A stretch of 36,133 nt of DNA from NCBI GenBank assembly GCA_021413675.1, contig JAIOQA010000280.1, positions 1 to 36,133 on the forward strand. Direction: 5' to 3'. Made by a program: the position numbers and the translations under genes. Position 1 is the stretch's first letter. Each line of letters opens with the position of its first letter. This DNA is from Deltaproteobacteria bacterium (GTDB lineage: Bacteria > Myxococcota_A > Polyangia > Haliangiales > Haliangiaceae). This document shows, one piece after another, positions 7,530 to 18,543 of this stretch. The notes under the pieces are model-generated. The model was not told the DNA's origin, did not search any database, and saw only the letters and a list, made by a program, of their open reading frames with translations.

Positions 7530-9614
7530 ATGACTTCGTTTCGCCTGCTCGTGAGGGGAGCGGCACTGGCGGTGATCGGGCTCGTGGGGTGCTCCGGGGA
7601 GACCGGCATCCTCCTGCGCGTCTCACGCGACAGCGCCACGCCCGCGGTCGTGCCCCGCCTCCACCTCGCGCTCGGCGTGCGCGCCGCCGACAACGTCGTC
7701 GTCGGCACCGCCACCGCGCCCGTCGACCTGCCGACCTACGTCGACGACGTCGTCGCGACCGAGACGATCGACACCAGCGGCCTCGATCTCGCGGCCGCGC
7801 CCTACGAGGTGCTGCTGTCGCCGTCGGCCGAGCTGCCGATCACCACCGGCCTCGAGATCGCGGCGCTCGGCCTCGACACCGCGACGCCGGCCAACGTCAT
7901 CGGGTTCGGCGCGATCGGCCACGAGGTCCACTTCGTGCGCGGCGAGGTGCTGCAGTTCGACGTCGTGCTGGCGCCGGTCAGCGAACCCGCGGCGGATCCC
8001 GCGCGCCGCGACTGCGGCACGCTCGGCGATGGCGCGCTCTCGATCTACGCCTGTCGCCGGGGCTGCATCCGCTACACCGGCGACGGCGGCGAGCGCTGGA
8101 TCGGCGCCCACGACGACATCGACTGCGACGGCGATCCGCACGGCAGCGACTGCGACGACTACGACTGGACCGTGAACCACAACGCGACCGACGTCTGCAA
8201 CAACGGCAAGAACGACGACTGCGCGGGCGTCGCCGACGACGGCCAGGATCGCGACGGCGACGGTAAGACGCCGTGCGACGGCGACTGCGTCGACAACCCC
8301 GCGATCCCGGGCTCGGCCCAGATCCACCCCGGCGCCACCGAGGTGCCGACCAACGGCATCGACGACGACTGCAGCGGGCAGTGCGACGAGCCCGACGATC
8401 GCGATCACGACACGTACACCGCGTCCGGGTTCCGGACGACCACGCCGGACGCCACCGATCGGAGCTGCGCCGCCGAGGTCCCCGACTGCAACGATCAGGT
8501 CGCGACGATCAACCCCGGGGCCAGCGAGATCGACCGCAACGGCTTCGACGACGACTGCGACGGCCACTGCGACGTCGATGGCGACGGCGACGGCTACACC
8601 GTCGGCGACGGCGAGAAGGGCTTCGTCGATCCGCCGGCGGTGGGCACCGCGCGCTGCGAGCAGGTGCCGAGCGACTGCAACGACGACCCGACCTCGACCG
8701 TCAACGGCACGCCGGCGTCGTCGATCCACCCGGACGCGCCCGAGATCTGCGATGGCCTCGACGACGACTGCAACGGCAAGTGCGACGACGGCCTCGACGC
8801 CGACGGCGACGGCTACACGGTGTGCGGCACGGTCGCCGATCCCAACGGCGGCAGTTGCACGTACGTCGGCACCATGAGCTGCCCGGGCGCGGGCGCGATC
8901 TGCGACTGCGCCGAGGACAACGGCGCGATCCACCCGGGCGGCCCGGCGCTCGAGCGCTGCGATGGCCTCGACTCGGCGTGCGACGGCGTCCGGTTCGCGA
9001 CGTCGACCACGTGCTTCGCGTTCGACGCGGGCAACGTCTGTCGGGTCGGCGCGCGGACCTGCGACGACTTCACCCCGCCGGGCTCGTTCGGCGCGTGCAT
9101 ACCGGGCACGATCCAGGCGCCCGATGGCGCGTGCAACGCGTTCAGCAGCTGCGCCGCCGATCCCGATCCGCTGGCCTGCGTCGCCGATCAGCTCAACACC
9201 TCGCGGCTCGACTGCGTCGCGCAGCTGCAGGGCGGGCCGCCGGTCGCGCTGTGCGCGACGCCGCCGACCACCTACGAGGTGCTGCTGCCGCCGGTGCTCG
9301 GCACCGCGGCGTGCGGCACCGTGACCTGGGACGTGATCGGCGGCCCCGCGGTCGGCGCGTGGTCGGTCGGGCTGGTCGCCGCCTCCGGCGGGATGGCCCC
9401 GGCGCAGATGGTCAGCGGCACGTGTCAGCCGACGCTGGTGGTCACCGGCCTGACCGCACCGTCGGGCGCGACGCAGCCGCCGCCCGCGGCGAGCGTGCTG
9501 ATCATCGCGCGGCGCGCGCTGACGGTGCAGGCGGTGATCGTGACCCTCGGTGGTCACACCGCGATGACCTGCCCCGACGGCAGCGGCCTCCTGTGTGCCG
9601 TCGCCGGGGGCTGA
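7530..9614 (+). CDS. MopE-like lipoprotein with Asp/Cys metal-binding repeats (copy 1)
   Basis: This is a 694-residue lipoprotein. The signal peptide ends in lipobox LVGC with Cys21, followed by an N-terminal domain of about 140 residues. From about residue 190 come repeated blocks of the form NGIDDDC-x-G-x-CD followed by DxDGDGY and IHPGAxE, the 'putative metal-binding motif' repeats related to MopE, which are common in myxobacteria. Asp-rich loops suggest calcium binding, and paired Cys could form disulfides. The C-terminal about 120 residues are Cys-containing and beta-like (TTYEVLLPPVLGTAACG, QPTLVVTGL). It should be surface-exposed or outer-membrane-anchored. The gene at 9660 is a full-length paralog, 45 bp downstream. 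Ligand and role are not known. Confidence 0.85.
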   Translation: MTSFRLLVRGAALAVIGLVGCSGETGILLRVSRDSATPAVVPRLHLALGVRAADNVVVGTATAPVDLPTYVDDVVATETIDTSGLDLAAAPYEVLLSPSAELPITTGLEIAALGLDTATPANVIGFGAIGHEVHFVRGEVLQFDVVLAPVSEPAADPARRDCGTLGDGALSIYACRRGCIRYTGDGGERWIGAHDDIDCDGDPHGSDCDDYDWTVNHNATDVCNNGKNDDCAGVADDGQDRDGDGKTPCDGDCVDNPAIPGSAQIHPGATEVPTNGIDDDCSGQCDEPDDRDHDTYTASGFRTTTPDATDRSCAAEVPDCNDQVATINPGASEIDRNGFDDDCDGHCDVDGDGDGYTVGDGEKGFVDPPAVGTARCEQVPSDCNDDPTSTVNGTPASSIHPDAPEICDGLDDDCNGKCDDGLDADGDGYTVCGTVADPNGGSCTYVGTMSCPGAGAICDCAEDNGAIHPGGPALERCDGLDSACDGVRFATSTTCFAFDAGNVCRVGARTCDDFTPPGSFGACIPGTIQAPDGACNAFSSCAADPDPLACVADQLNTSRLDCVAQLQGGPPVALCATPPTTYEVLLPPVLGTAACGTVTWDVIGGPAVGAWSVGLVAASGGMAPAQMVSGTCQPTLVVTGLTAPSGATQPPPAASVLIIARRALTVQAVIVTLGGHTAMTCPDGSGLLCAVAGG

Positions 9615-9659
9615 TCGCGCACGCGGACGGCGCAGACGAGGCATAGTGAGGAGGCCCGC

Positions 9660-11642
9660 ATGAAGATCCGGATCGGTCGTCGCGCCGCGCTCGCCACCGC
9701 CACCGCGCTCGCCATCGGCGCCTGCGGTGGCGACACCGGGCTGCTCCTCGAGGTCACGCGCACCGCCGACGCGCCCGCCCAGATCCCGAACCTGCGGATC
9801 TATGTCGGCGTGGCCGATGGCCAGGCCGCGGGCGCGTTCTTCGTCGACAGCGCCGACGCGCAGGCCGACGTCGCGCTGGCCGGCCGCGACCTCGCCACCG
9901 ATCCGTACCGCCTCCTGCTGCAGGCCGGCGACAAGCTGCCGGCCACCGCCGACCTCCAGGTCGCCGCGGTCGGCTTCCGGCTCGACGGCACCACGCCGGT
10001 GCCGATCGCGTTCGGCGCGATCGATCACGCGGTCGGGTTCGCGTCGGGCGAGATCCTGTCGTACGGCGTGGCGCTCGGGCCCGCGGACGGCGCGGTCACG
10101 ATGAGCGGCCTGGGCTGCGTCGACTTCGCGATCGGCGACGTGCCCGTGCACATCGGGGCGCACGACGACTGGGACTGCGACGGCGACGCCCACGCCACCG
10201 ACTGCAACGACCACGACCCGCTCATCAACCACGCCGCGACCGAGATCTGCGGCAACGACGTCGACGAGGACTGCACCGACGCCATCGACGACGACACCGA
10301 TCGCGACGGCGACGGCGTCAGCGCGTGCAAGGGCGACTGCATCGACAACCCCGCGGCGCCGCTGCCGCCCGGGCTCACCGCCGCCGACTTCCACGTCGGC
10401 GCGCCCGAGATGCCGGGCAACCGCTTCGACGAGAACTGCGACCACGAGTGCGATCCCGGCGACGGCGACGCCGACAAGGATCACTACACGACCAACGGCA
10501 TCGTCACGGTCGGCGCGGTCGCGGGCGTCTGTCGCAAGGGCAACGACCTCATCGACTGCGCCGATGGCGACAAGGACATCCACCCCGAGGCGACCGAGGA
10601 TCCGCAGAACGGCATCGACGACGACTGCGATGGCACCTGCGATCAGGATCTCGACGGCGACGGCTTCACGCCGAGCGGCTACGTCGAGCCGCCGATGGAG
10701 GGCATCTGCGCCAAGAGCACCGGCGACGGCCTCGACTGCGACGACGACCCGGCCAACGACCCGCCGGGCGGCGTCGGCGCGGCGATGATCCACCCCGGCG
10801 CGCTCGAGCAGTGCGACGGCATCGACGAGGACTGCGACGGCCTCTGCGATCCCGATCCGGACGAGGATGGCTACAGCACCTGCGGCACCGTCGATCCGAC
10901 CGGCGGCGCGTGCGTGCTGGTGGCGGGGGCGTGCATGCCGGGCCTCGCCTGCGACTGCGCGCCGGACAGCGGCGCCGCGCATCCCGCGGGCAGCGCCGCG
11001 CCGGAGGTCGAGCGCTGCGACGGCTACGATCAGAACTGCGACGGCGTGCTCTATCCCATGGACCAGCGCTGCTTCGCGCCGGGGCCGGCGGCGGTCGCGT
11101 GCCTCGCGGGCACGCGCTCGTGCAACGACGCCGCGCCGGCGATGCCGTGGGGCGACTGCGTGACCGATCCGATGATGCCGGTCGATCCCGCGCTGTGCGA
11201 GGCCTACGCGACCTGCTTCAGCGATCCGTCGATCACCGATCCGTACGCGTGCGCGGTCGATCAGTCCGCGATCGACACGCTGCGCTGCGACGCGACGACC
11301 GTGGTCGGCAACCTGTGCACGCCGTCGACGTGGCTCCTGCCCGCGCCGCTCGGCACGGGCAACTGCGCGGCGGCGATGTGGTCGATCATCGGCGGCACCC
11401 ACCAGGGCGCCTGGACCGTGGGCCTGGCGGGCTCCAGCCTCGGCACCTCGAGCGCGACCTTCACGGGCTGCCAGCCGTTCCTCGTCGTGACCGGATGGGA
11501 CGCGAACCTGCCGGGCGCCGCGCTCGAGCAGCGCGTGGTCATCACCGAGCGGGCCAACTCGAACACCGGCTCGCTCGCGGTCCGCTTGCACGCGCTCGGC
11601 GGCTCGGCGTGCGCGACCGAGAGCAACCTGTCCTGCCAGTAA
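9660..11642 (+). CDS. MopE-like lipoprotein with Asp/Cys metal-binding repeats (copy 2)
   Basis: This is a 660-residue paralog of the preceding gene with the same architecture: lipobox IGAC (Cys22), an N-terminal domain with the shared stretch YRLLLQAGDKLPATADLQVAA (compare YEVLLSPSAELPITTGLEIAA in copy 1), Asp/Cys repeats (NGIDDDCDGTCDQDLDGDGF, CDGIDEDCDGLCDPDPDEDGY) and the same C-terminal domain (STWLLPAPLGTGNCAAA, WTVGLAGSS, CQPFLVVTGW). AGGAGG at 9649-9654 lies 5 nt before the ATG. The spacing and orientation suggest one operon with copy 1. The paralogs have clearly diverged, so the duplication is not recent. Confidence 0.85.
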   Translation: MKIRIGRRAALATATALAIGACGGDTGLLLEVTRTADAPAQIPNLRIYVGVADGQAAGAFFVDSADAQADVALAGRDLATDPYRLLLQAGDKLPATADLQVAAVGFRLDGTTPVPIAFGAIDHAVGFASGEILSYGVALGPADGAVTMSGLGCVDFAIGDVPVHIGAHDDWDCDGDAHATDCNDHDPLINHAATEICGNDVDEDCTDAIDDDTDRDGDGVSACKGDCIDNPAAPLPPGLTAADFHVGAPEMPGNRFDENCDHECDPGDGDADKDHYTTNGIVTVGAVAGVCRKGNDLIDCADGDKDIHPEATEDPQNGIDDDCDGTCDQDLDGDGFTPSGYVEPPMEGICAKSTGDGLDCDDDPANDPPGGVGAAMIHPGALEQCDGIDEDCDGLCDPDPDEDGYSTCGTVDPTGGACVLVAGACMPGLACDCAPDSGAAHPAGSAAPEVERCDGYDQNCDGVLYPMDQRCFAPGPAAVACLAGTRSCNDAAPAMPWGDCVTDPMMPVDPALCEAYATCFSDPSITDPYACAVDQSAIDTLRCDATTVVGNLCTPSTWLLPAPLGTGNCAAAMWSIIGGTHQGAWTVGLAGSSLGTSSATFTGCQPFLVVTGWDANLPGAALEQRVVITERANSNTGSLAVRLHALGGSACATESNLSCQ

Positions 11643-11673
11643 CCGCGCGCGCGACGCCTGCGATCGATCGCGG

Positions 11674-11679
11674 TAGGAT
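11674..11679 (+). promoter_or_regulatory. -10-like hexamer 6 nt before nagZ (leaderless?)
   Basis: TAGGAT fits TAnnnT and ends 6 nt upstream of ATG 11686, which would place transcript initiation at the start codon. A GAGG at 11681-11684 is probably too close to the ATG to act as a good ribosome-binding site. Confidence 0.35.
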
Positions 11680-11685
11680 CGAGGC

Positions 11686-12798
11686 ATGGCTCAGGATCAG
11701 GCGCTCGCCGCCGACGTTGGACAGCTGTCGTGGATCGGCTTCGAAGGCCACGAGGTCGACGACGACCTCGCCGGGCGGCTGGCGCGCGGCGAGCACGGCG
11801 TGGTCGTGGTGTTCGGGCGCAACCTGCGCGTCGTCGACGGCCAGGTCGATCTCGACCAGGTCGCGGCGCTGACCCGCGCGCTGCACGCGGCCTCGCCGGC
11901 CGAGGCGCCGCTGTGGATCGCGATCGATCAGGAGGGCGGCACGGTCCAGCGGGTGCGCGCGCCGGCCACGGTCTGGCCGCCGATGCTGCGCCACGACGCG
12001 CTTGGCCCCGACGACGAGGCGGTCGCGCACGCGGTCGGGCTCGCGCTCGGCAAGGAGCTGGCCGCGCTCGGCTTCGATCTCGACTTCGCGCCGGTGCTCG
12101 ACGTTCACACCAACGACGCCAACCCGGTGATCGGCGCGCGCGCGTTCGGGCGCGACGCCGCCGCGGTCACGCGCCGCGGCCTGGCGCTGGCGCGCGGCCT
12201 CGCCGAGGCCGGCATCGTCGCCTGCGGCAAGCACTTCCCCGGCCACGGCGACACGACCACCGACAGCCACCTCGAGCTGCCGCGGGTCGACCAGCCGCTC
12301 GCGCGCCTCGAGGCGGTCGAGCTCGCGCCGTTCGCGGCGGCGGCCGCCGCCGGGCTGCCGATGCTGATGACGGCCCACGTCGTGTTCCCCGCGCTCGATC
12401 CCACGGTGCCGGCGACCCTGTCGCACGCGGTGATGACTGGCCTGTTGCGCGAGCGGCTCGGGTTCCGCGGCGTGATCGTCTCCGACGATCTCGACATGAA
12501 GGCCATCGCCGATCACGTCGGCGTGGGTGAGGCCGCGGTCGCCGCGATCCGCGCCGGCTGCGACGCGCTCTTGCTCTGCCGCGATCGCGAGCACCAGCGG
12601 ATCGCGTCGGCGGCGCTCTACGCGGCCGCGATCGCCGACCCGGCGCTGCGCGCGCGGATCGCGGAGTCGGCCGGCCGCATCCGCGCGCTCAAGTGGGCGC
12701 ACGCCGCGGCCGGCGCCGCGGTGCCGGGCCGCGAGGTGATCGGCACCGCCGCGCATCGCGCGCTGGCGTCGCGGCTCGCGGGCGAGCCGGTGGCCTGA
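11686..12798 (+). CDS. nagZ: Beta-N-acetylhexosaminidase, glycoside hydrolase family 3 (NagZ)
   Basis: NagZ removes N-acetylglucosamine from anhydromuropeptides during peptidoglycan recycling, usually in the cytoplasm. The 370-residue length is typical, and no signal peptide is present. Family 3 motifs appear in order: WIAIDQEGGTVQRV (78-90); LDFAPVLDVHTNDANPVIG (132-150); KHFPGHGDTTTDSH (182-195), which carries the NagZ-specific Asp-Ser-His catalytic loop; MTAHVVFPALD (228-238); and VIVSDDLDM (263-271), which holds the nucleophile Asp. It converges on the BatA-like gene with only 7 bp between them. Confidence 0.95.
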   Translation: MAQDQALAADVGQLSWIGFEGHEVDDDLAGRLARGEHGVVVVFGRNLRVVDGQVDLDQVAALTRALHAASPAEAPLWIAIDQEGGTVQRVRAPATVWPPMLRHDALGPDDEAVAHAVGLALGKELAALGFDLDFAPVLDVHTNDANPVIGARAFGRDAAAVTRRGLALARGLAEAGIVACGKHFPGHGDTTTDSHLELPRVDQPLARLEAVELAPFAAAAAAGLPMLMTAHVVFPALDPTVPATLSHAVMTGLLRERLGFRGVIVSDDLDMKAIADHVGVGEAAVAAIRAGCDALLLCRDREHQRIASAALYAAAIADPALRARIAESAGRIRALKWAHAAAGAAVPGREVIGTAAHRALASRLAGEPVA

Positions 12799-12805
12799 GC
12801 GACGA

Positions 12806-14911
12806 TCAGCGCGCGCGCTGCAGCAGGATCGATTCGATCAAGAGGAGGAGCAGCAGGATCGCGGCGACCGCGTGCCACAGCTCGACGCGGCGCTCGGTGC
12901 TCGCGGGCGCCGAGGCGGTGCCGGTGCCGGACTTCGGCAGCGCGCCGGCGGCGGCGGGGCGCAGATCGCTGCCGCGCGGGTCGAGGTTGACCGCGAACGC
13001 GAGCTCGTCGCGCTCGTGGGCGGTGCCGGCCTTGTCGGTGCCGACGACGCGGTAGATGCCGGCGGCGTCGGTGGCGGTGAAGCGGATCTGGCTGCGGCCC
13101 TCGAGCCGCTCGCCCTCGAAGACCGTCGTGCGGTTGTCCGGCGTCCGGACCTCGAGCTTCTTGAGGTCGGTGGTCGGCAGCGGTACGCCGCGCCCGACCA
13201 GCATCTCGCTCGCGCCGGTCCGCTCGTGCTTGCGCGCGAGGTGGCGCACGGTCTCGAGCGCGAACGGCACGAAGCCGGCGTGGATCGGCAGATCGTTCCA
13301 GTCGCGATCGAGCGACGAGCAGTACAGCAGCACGCGGCCCTTGCCGACCGCGCTCTCGACCAGCGCGACCGCGCCGTCGGAGAACCGCGCGAGCACCTTG
13401 CGCTCGCCGGTGTCGGGCGTGGGGCCGAGCAGGATCACCTTGCGATAGCTCGCGAGCCGCAGCTCGGGCGCGTCGGCGGGGAAGGGCGCGAACACCGGGT
13501 GATCGGTGTCCCACTTCTCGAGGTGCAGCGCGCGCGACGCCTGCTCCTCGGCCGGCGCGCCCCACAGCAGATCGACCGGATCGCGCGGCTCGCCCGGCAG
13601 GAGCGCGCGCATCGTGCGGGCGTAGGCCGCGGCGTCGTAGTTGTCGCCGGGCGCGATGAGCAAGCCGCCGCCGGCCGCGACCCAGACGCCGAGCGCCGAC
13701 GCGCGATCCTGCGCGAGCGCCGGCACGTTGGCGAGCACGACGACGTCGTAGCCGCCGAGATCGACGCCGCCGAGCTCGTCGGCGGTGACCGCGGTGAGAT
13801 CGATGCCGGCGTCGTCGCGATCACCGGGGCGCAGCGCGGCCTCGAGGTAGAACAGCTCGTCCTCGTAGCGGGTCGTGCGCGGATCGCCGTCGACCAGGAG
13901 CACGTGGATCTGATCGCGCAGCTCGACGCGCAGCCAGCGCACGTCGTCGGTCGGCAGGCTGTCGCCGTCGAGCTCGATCGCGGCGTCGGTCGCGCGCACG
14001 TCGGGCGGCAGCACCGCGAGGAAGCGCTTCTCGGCGCGCTGCCCGGCCGGCAGATCGACCGTGCCGCGCGCGACGATCTTGTCGCCGAGGCGCAAGGACA
14101 CGCCCGCGCCGGCGACCGACTCGGTGCCGAAGTTGGCGAGCTCGGCGGTGACCGCGATGCCGCGGTTCGACGGGCCGGGATCGGGCTCGGCGCGGATCTT
14201 GGTGACCGCGAGGTTGGGCAGCGGCGAGAGGCCGCGGATGTCGACCGCCACCAGCGCCGGGCCATCGGCGCCCCAGGGCGGCGTCGCGTCGGTGAGCGCG
14301 GTCGCGGCGACCGGCGAGAACAGGAAGATCGTGCGGTGCGCGTGGCTCGAGCCGGCGAGCAGCTGCGCGGCGCGGCTGAGGGCGCGGCTGAGATCGGCCG
14401 GCCGCGCGGTCGGCTCGAGATCGGCGAGGCGATCGCGGAGCCGCAGCTGATCGCGGGTCAGCTCCGACGGATCGTCGGCGCCCTCGGAGGCGCGGACCAG
14501 CGCGATCTCGGCCTCGGGCCCGAGCTGGGCCACGACCCGCGCCGCCTCCTCGAGCTCGCGCGCGAGCAGCGTGCGGCCGTCGAGCTTGTAGCCGGCGGCG
14601 AACGAATCGTCGACGACCAGCACCGCGGCCTGCGGCCCGCGCACGACGCTCGGCCCCGGCCGATCGCACGACGTGAACGGCTTGGCGATCGCGAGCGCCA
14701 GCGCCACGCACACCGCGGCGCGCACGATCAGGAGCGCGCGCTCGCGCAGCTGCAGCCGGCGCGCCGTCCGCCGCTTCGATGCGAGCAAGAAGTCGAGCGC
14801 CGCGAACCGCACGACCCGCGCGCGCCGCTTGCCGATCAGGTGGATCGCGATCGGCACCGCCGCGCCGGCGAGGCCGAACAGCATCAGCGGGGTGAGGAAG
14901 CCCAGGTTCAT
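12806..14911 (-). CDS. BatA-like membrane protein with von Willebrand-A-like domain
   Basis: This 701-residue protein is the last gene of the five-gene minus-strand operon. The N-terminus (FLTPLMLFGLAGAAVPIAIH, then KRRARVVRFAALDFLLASKR and a second membrane helix at about 58-80) is the BatA/aerotolerance-type N-terminal domain. A VWA-like region follows with AVLVVDDSFAAGYK. The metal-ion site normally reads DxSxS, but here it reads DDSFA, so metal binding may be weakened. The central part contains beta-rich domains and a segment like a glutamine-amidotransferase fold (YDVVVLANVPALAQDRAS). A C-terminal helix (AVAAILLLLLLIESIL) anchors it. Family members sit with MoxR and DUF58 proteins and are linked to envelope-stress tolerance. 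Confidence 0.85.
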   Translation of the reverse strand: MNLGFLTPLMLFGLAGAAVPIAIHLIGKRRARVVRFAALDFLLASKRRTARRLQLRERALLIVRAAVCVALALAIAKPFTSCDRPGPSVVRGPQAAVLVVDDSFAAGYKLDGRTLLARELEEAARVVAQLGPEAEIALVRASEGADDPSELTRDQLRLRDRLADLEPTARPADLSRALSRAAQLLAGSSHAHRTIFLFSPVAATALTDATPPWGADGPALVAVDIRGLSPLPNLAVTKIRAEPDPGPSNRGIAVTAELANFGTESVAGAGVSLRLGDKIVARGTVDLPAGQRAEKRFLAVLPPDVRATDAAIELDGDSLPTDDVRWLRVELRDQIHVLLVDGDPRTTRYEDELFYLEAALRPGDRDDAGIDLTAVTADELGGVDLGGYDVVVLANVPALAQDRASALGVWVAAGGGLLIAPGDNYDAAAYARTMRALLPGEPRDPVDLLWGAPAEEQASRALHLEKWDTDHPVFAPFPADAPELRLASYRKVILLGPTPDTGERKVLARFSDGAVALVESAVGKGRVLLYCSSLDRDWNDLPIHAGFVPFALETVRHLARKHERTGASEMLVGRGVPLPTTDLKKLEVRTPDNRTTVFEGERLEGRSQIRFTATDAAGIYRVVGTDKAGTAHERDELAFAVNLDPRGSDLRPAAAGALPKSGTGTASAPASTERRVELWHAVAAILLLLLLIESILLQRAR

Positions 14912-14924
14912 GGGCGCGCGAGCC

Positions 14925-15845
<921 letters not shown>

Positions 15846-15879
15846 GCGGACACCGGCGGCGCGACAGACACGGCGATCG

Positions 15880-16956
<1,077 letters not shown>

Positions 16957-16962
16957 CGGGAT

Positions 16963-18543
16963 TCAAGGCGCTCGCAGGCGGTCGCACGCGGTGTGCTCGC
17001 GCGCGGCGCGCGGATCGTTCTGCTGATCGTACACCTCGGCGAGCCCGCATCGAACCGTCGGATCGAACGGCGTGATGCGGATGGCCTGCTCGAACGCCGC
17101 GGCGGCCGAGGGCCAGTCAGCGGTCGCGGCGGCCGCGACGCCCAGGGTGACGGCGGCGACCGGATCGGCGTCGTCGTCGGCGGCGAGCGGTCGGGCCAGC
17201 TCGACGGCGCGGTCGAACTTGCCGAGGTCGACGTAGGTCCGCGCCAGCTTGCCGGCGATGAACGGATCGCCGGGGCCGGTGACCGCGAGCGCCTTCTCGT
17301 ACTCGATCGCCGCCGCCGCGAGCATGTTACGCGCCCGCAACAGGCCGCCGAGCCGGGCGTGCTTGCGCGCCTTGCCGGCGGCGACCCCGTCGAGCCCGAC
17401 GTTGTCGTCGTCGTGGCCGCCGTGCCCGAACCGCACCCGGTGGTCGCGGGCGCTCCGGCCGGGCGCGAGATCGAGGCTGCGCAGGTTGGCCTGCCAGCCC
17501 TTCTCGACCTCGAGCCACGAGCGGTTCATGGCCTCGGCCACCGCGCGGCGCGCGCTGCGCCCGCTGGTGATCTTGCCGAGCATCGTGCGCAGCCCGGCGT
17601 AGCCGACCTGGCCGTGCATCCACGCGACCAGCGTGAAGACCTCGGCGTAGGCCAGCGCCGCGGCGTCGTGGCTGGGCAGCTTGGCGAACGACGGGCCCAT
17701 CTCGTCGAAGCCGATCAGCCGGCGGTTCTTGAGCGCGGCGGCGAGCAGCCGGCGATCGCTGGTCGGCAGGACCAGGCTGGGCTCGGCGCGCCAGCGGATC
17801 TGCTCGAACCGGGCGAGGCCCTCCTGCATCCAGACCGGCACCTGATCGTGGGTCGCCTGCGACACCACGAGGTGCGTGTACTCGTGCGCGAGCGTGTCCA
17901 TCCAGGCGTAGCCCGAGACGGTCGCGCGCGGCGAGACCACCATCAGCTTGCCGTACTTGGACAGCGCGATCGTGCCGGTGGTCTCGATCTCCTGCTCGGT
18001 CAGCGTGGACACCCGCGCGAGGTCGCGCGGCCGCCCGAGGATCTCGACGCGGATCTTGCCGGCGGGGTGCAGGCCGATGTCGTCGCCGATCACCTGCCAC
18101 GCGCGATCGAGGGTCTCGCCGGCGAGGTCGACCATGAGCTCGTCGGGGCCGGGCGCGTAGTACAGCGTGAAGTGGCCGCCGGGCGAGTCCTTGGCGAGGA
18201 GGCCCGAGGTGACGGCGAGCGTGTTGGCGGCGAGCGAGCGGGTCTGGCCGGCGAGGCCGTCGACGGCGTCGTCGGGGATCCCCTTCAGGAAGCCGATCGC
18301 GCCGCCGTAGTCGCCGTCGTGGAACGCGAGCTCGGCCTCGAGCCAGCGGACCTCGACCTGATCGGGCGCGCGCTTCGCGAGGTCGGCGACCGCGCGGCGG
18401 GCCTCGTCGAGGCGCAGCGCGTTGATGAGGCGCGAGGCCTTGATGATCTCGCCCAGCGCGGCGTGGTTGCCGCGGGCGTGGGCGGGCGCCGCGCCGAGTG
18501 CCGCGGTGAGCACCGCGCCGAGCGCGAGGGCACCGGCTCTCAT
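16963..18543 (-). CDS. Secreted gluzincin-like (peptidase MA) protein with TPR regions
   Basis: This is a 526-residue exported protein. It has a signal peptide MRAGALALGAVLTAALGAAPAHA, an N-terminal helical repeat region (about 30-110), and then a peptidase-MA-like metalloprotease domain: H220-E221-x-x-H224 in LAHEYTHLV, with a second Glu at 241 (VWMQEGLARF). This is the gluzincin arrangement, so zinc-dependent proteolysis in the periplasm is plausible. C-terminal TPR-like helices follow (ARTYVDLGKFDRAVELARPL). Its ATG overlaps the stop of the preceding gene as ATGA, indicating translational coupling. The frame is open far upstream, but that part overlaps the preceding gene and is a shadow. 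Confidence 0.82.
   Translation of the reverse strand: MRAGALALGAVLTAALGAAPAHARGNHAALGEIIKASRLINALRLDEARRAVADLAKRAPDQVEVRWLEAELAFHDGDYGGAIGFLKGIPDDAVDGLAGQTRSLAANTLAVTSGLLAKDSPGGHFTLYYAPGPDELMVDLAGETLDRAWQVIGDDIGLHPAGKIRVEILGRPRDLARVSTLTEQEIETTGTIALSKYGKLMVVSPRATVSGYAWMDTLAHEYTHLVVSQATHDQVPVWMQEGLARFEQIRWRAEPSLVLPTSDRRLLAAALKNRRLIGFDEMGPSFAKLPSHDAAALAYAEVFTLVAWMHGQVGYAGLRTMLGKITSGRSARRAVAEAMNRSWLEVEKGWQANLRSLDLAPGRSARDHRVRFGHGGHDDDNVGLDGVAAGKARKHARLGGLLRARNMLAAAAIEYEKALAVTGPGDPFIAGKLARTYVDLGKFDRAVELARPLAADDDADPVAAVTLGVAAAATADWPSAAAAFEQAIRITPFDPTVRCGLAEVYDQQNDPRAAREHTACDRLRAP

Noticed and set aside
7623..11687. 1354-codon open frame on the minus strand
   Set aside because: It is antisense to both MopE-like genes. 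The composition is Arg/Ala/Val-rich without any domain, and Asp/Gly-rich coding DNA leaves this frame stop-free.
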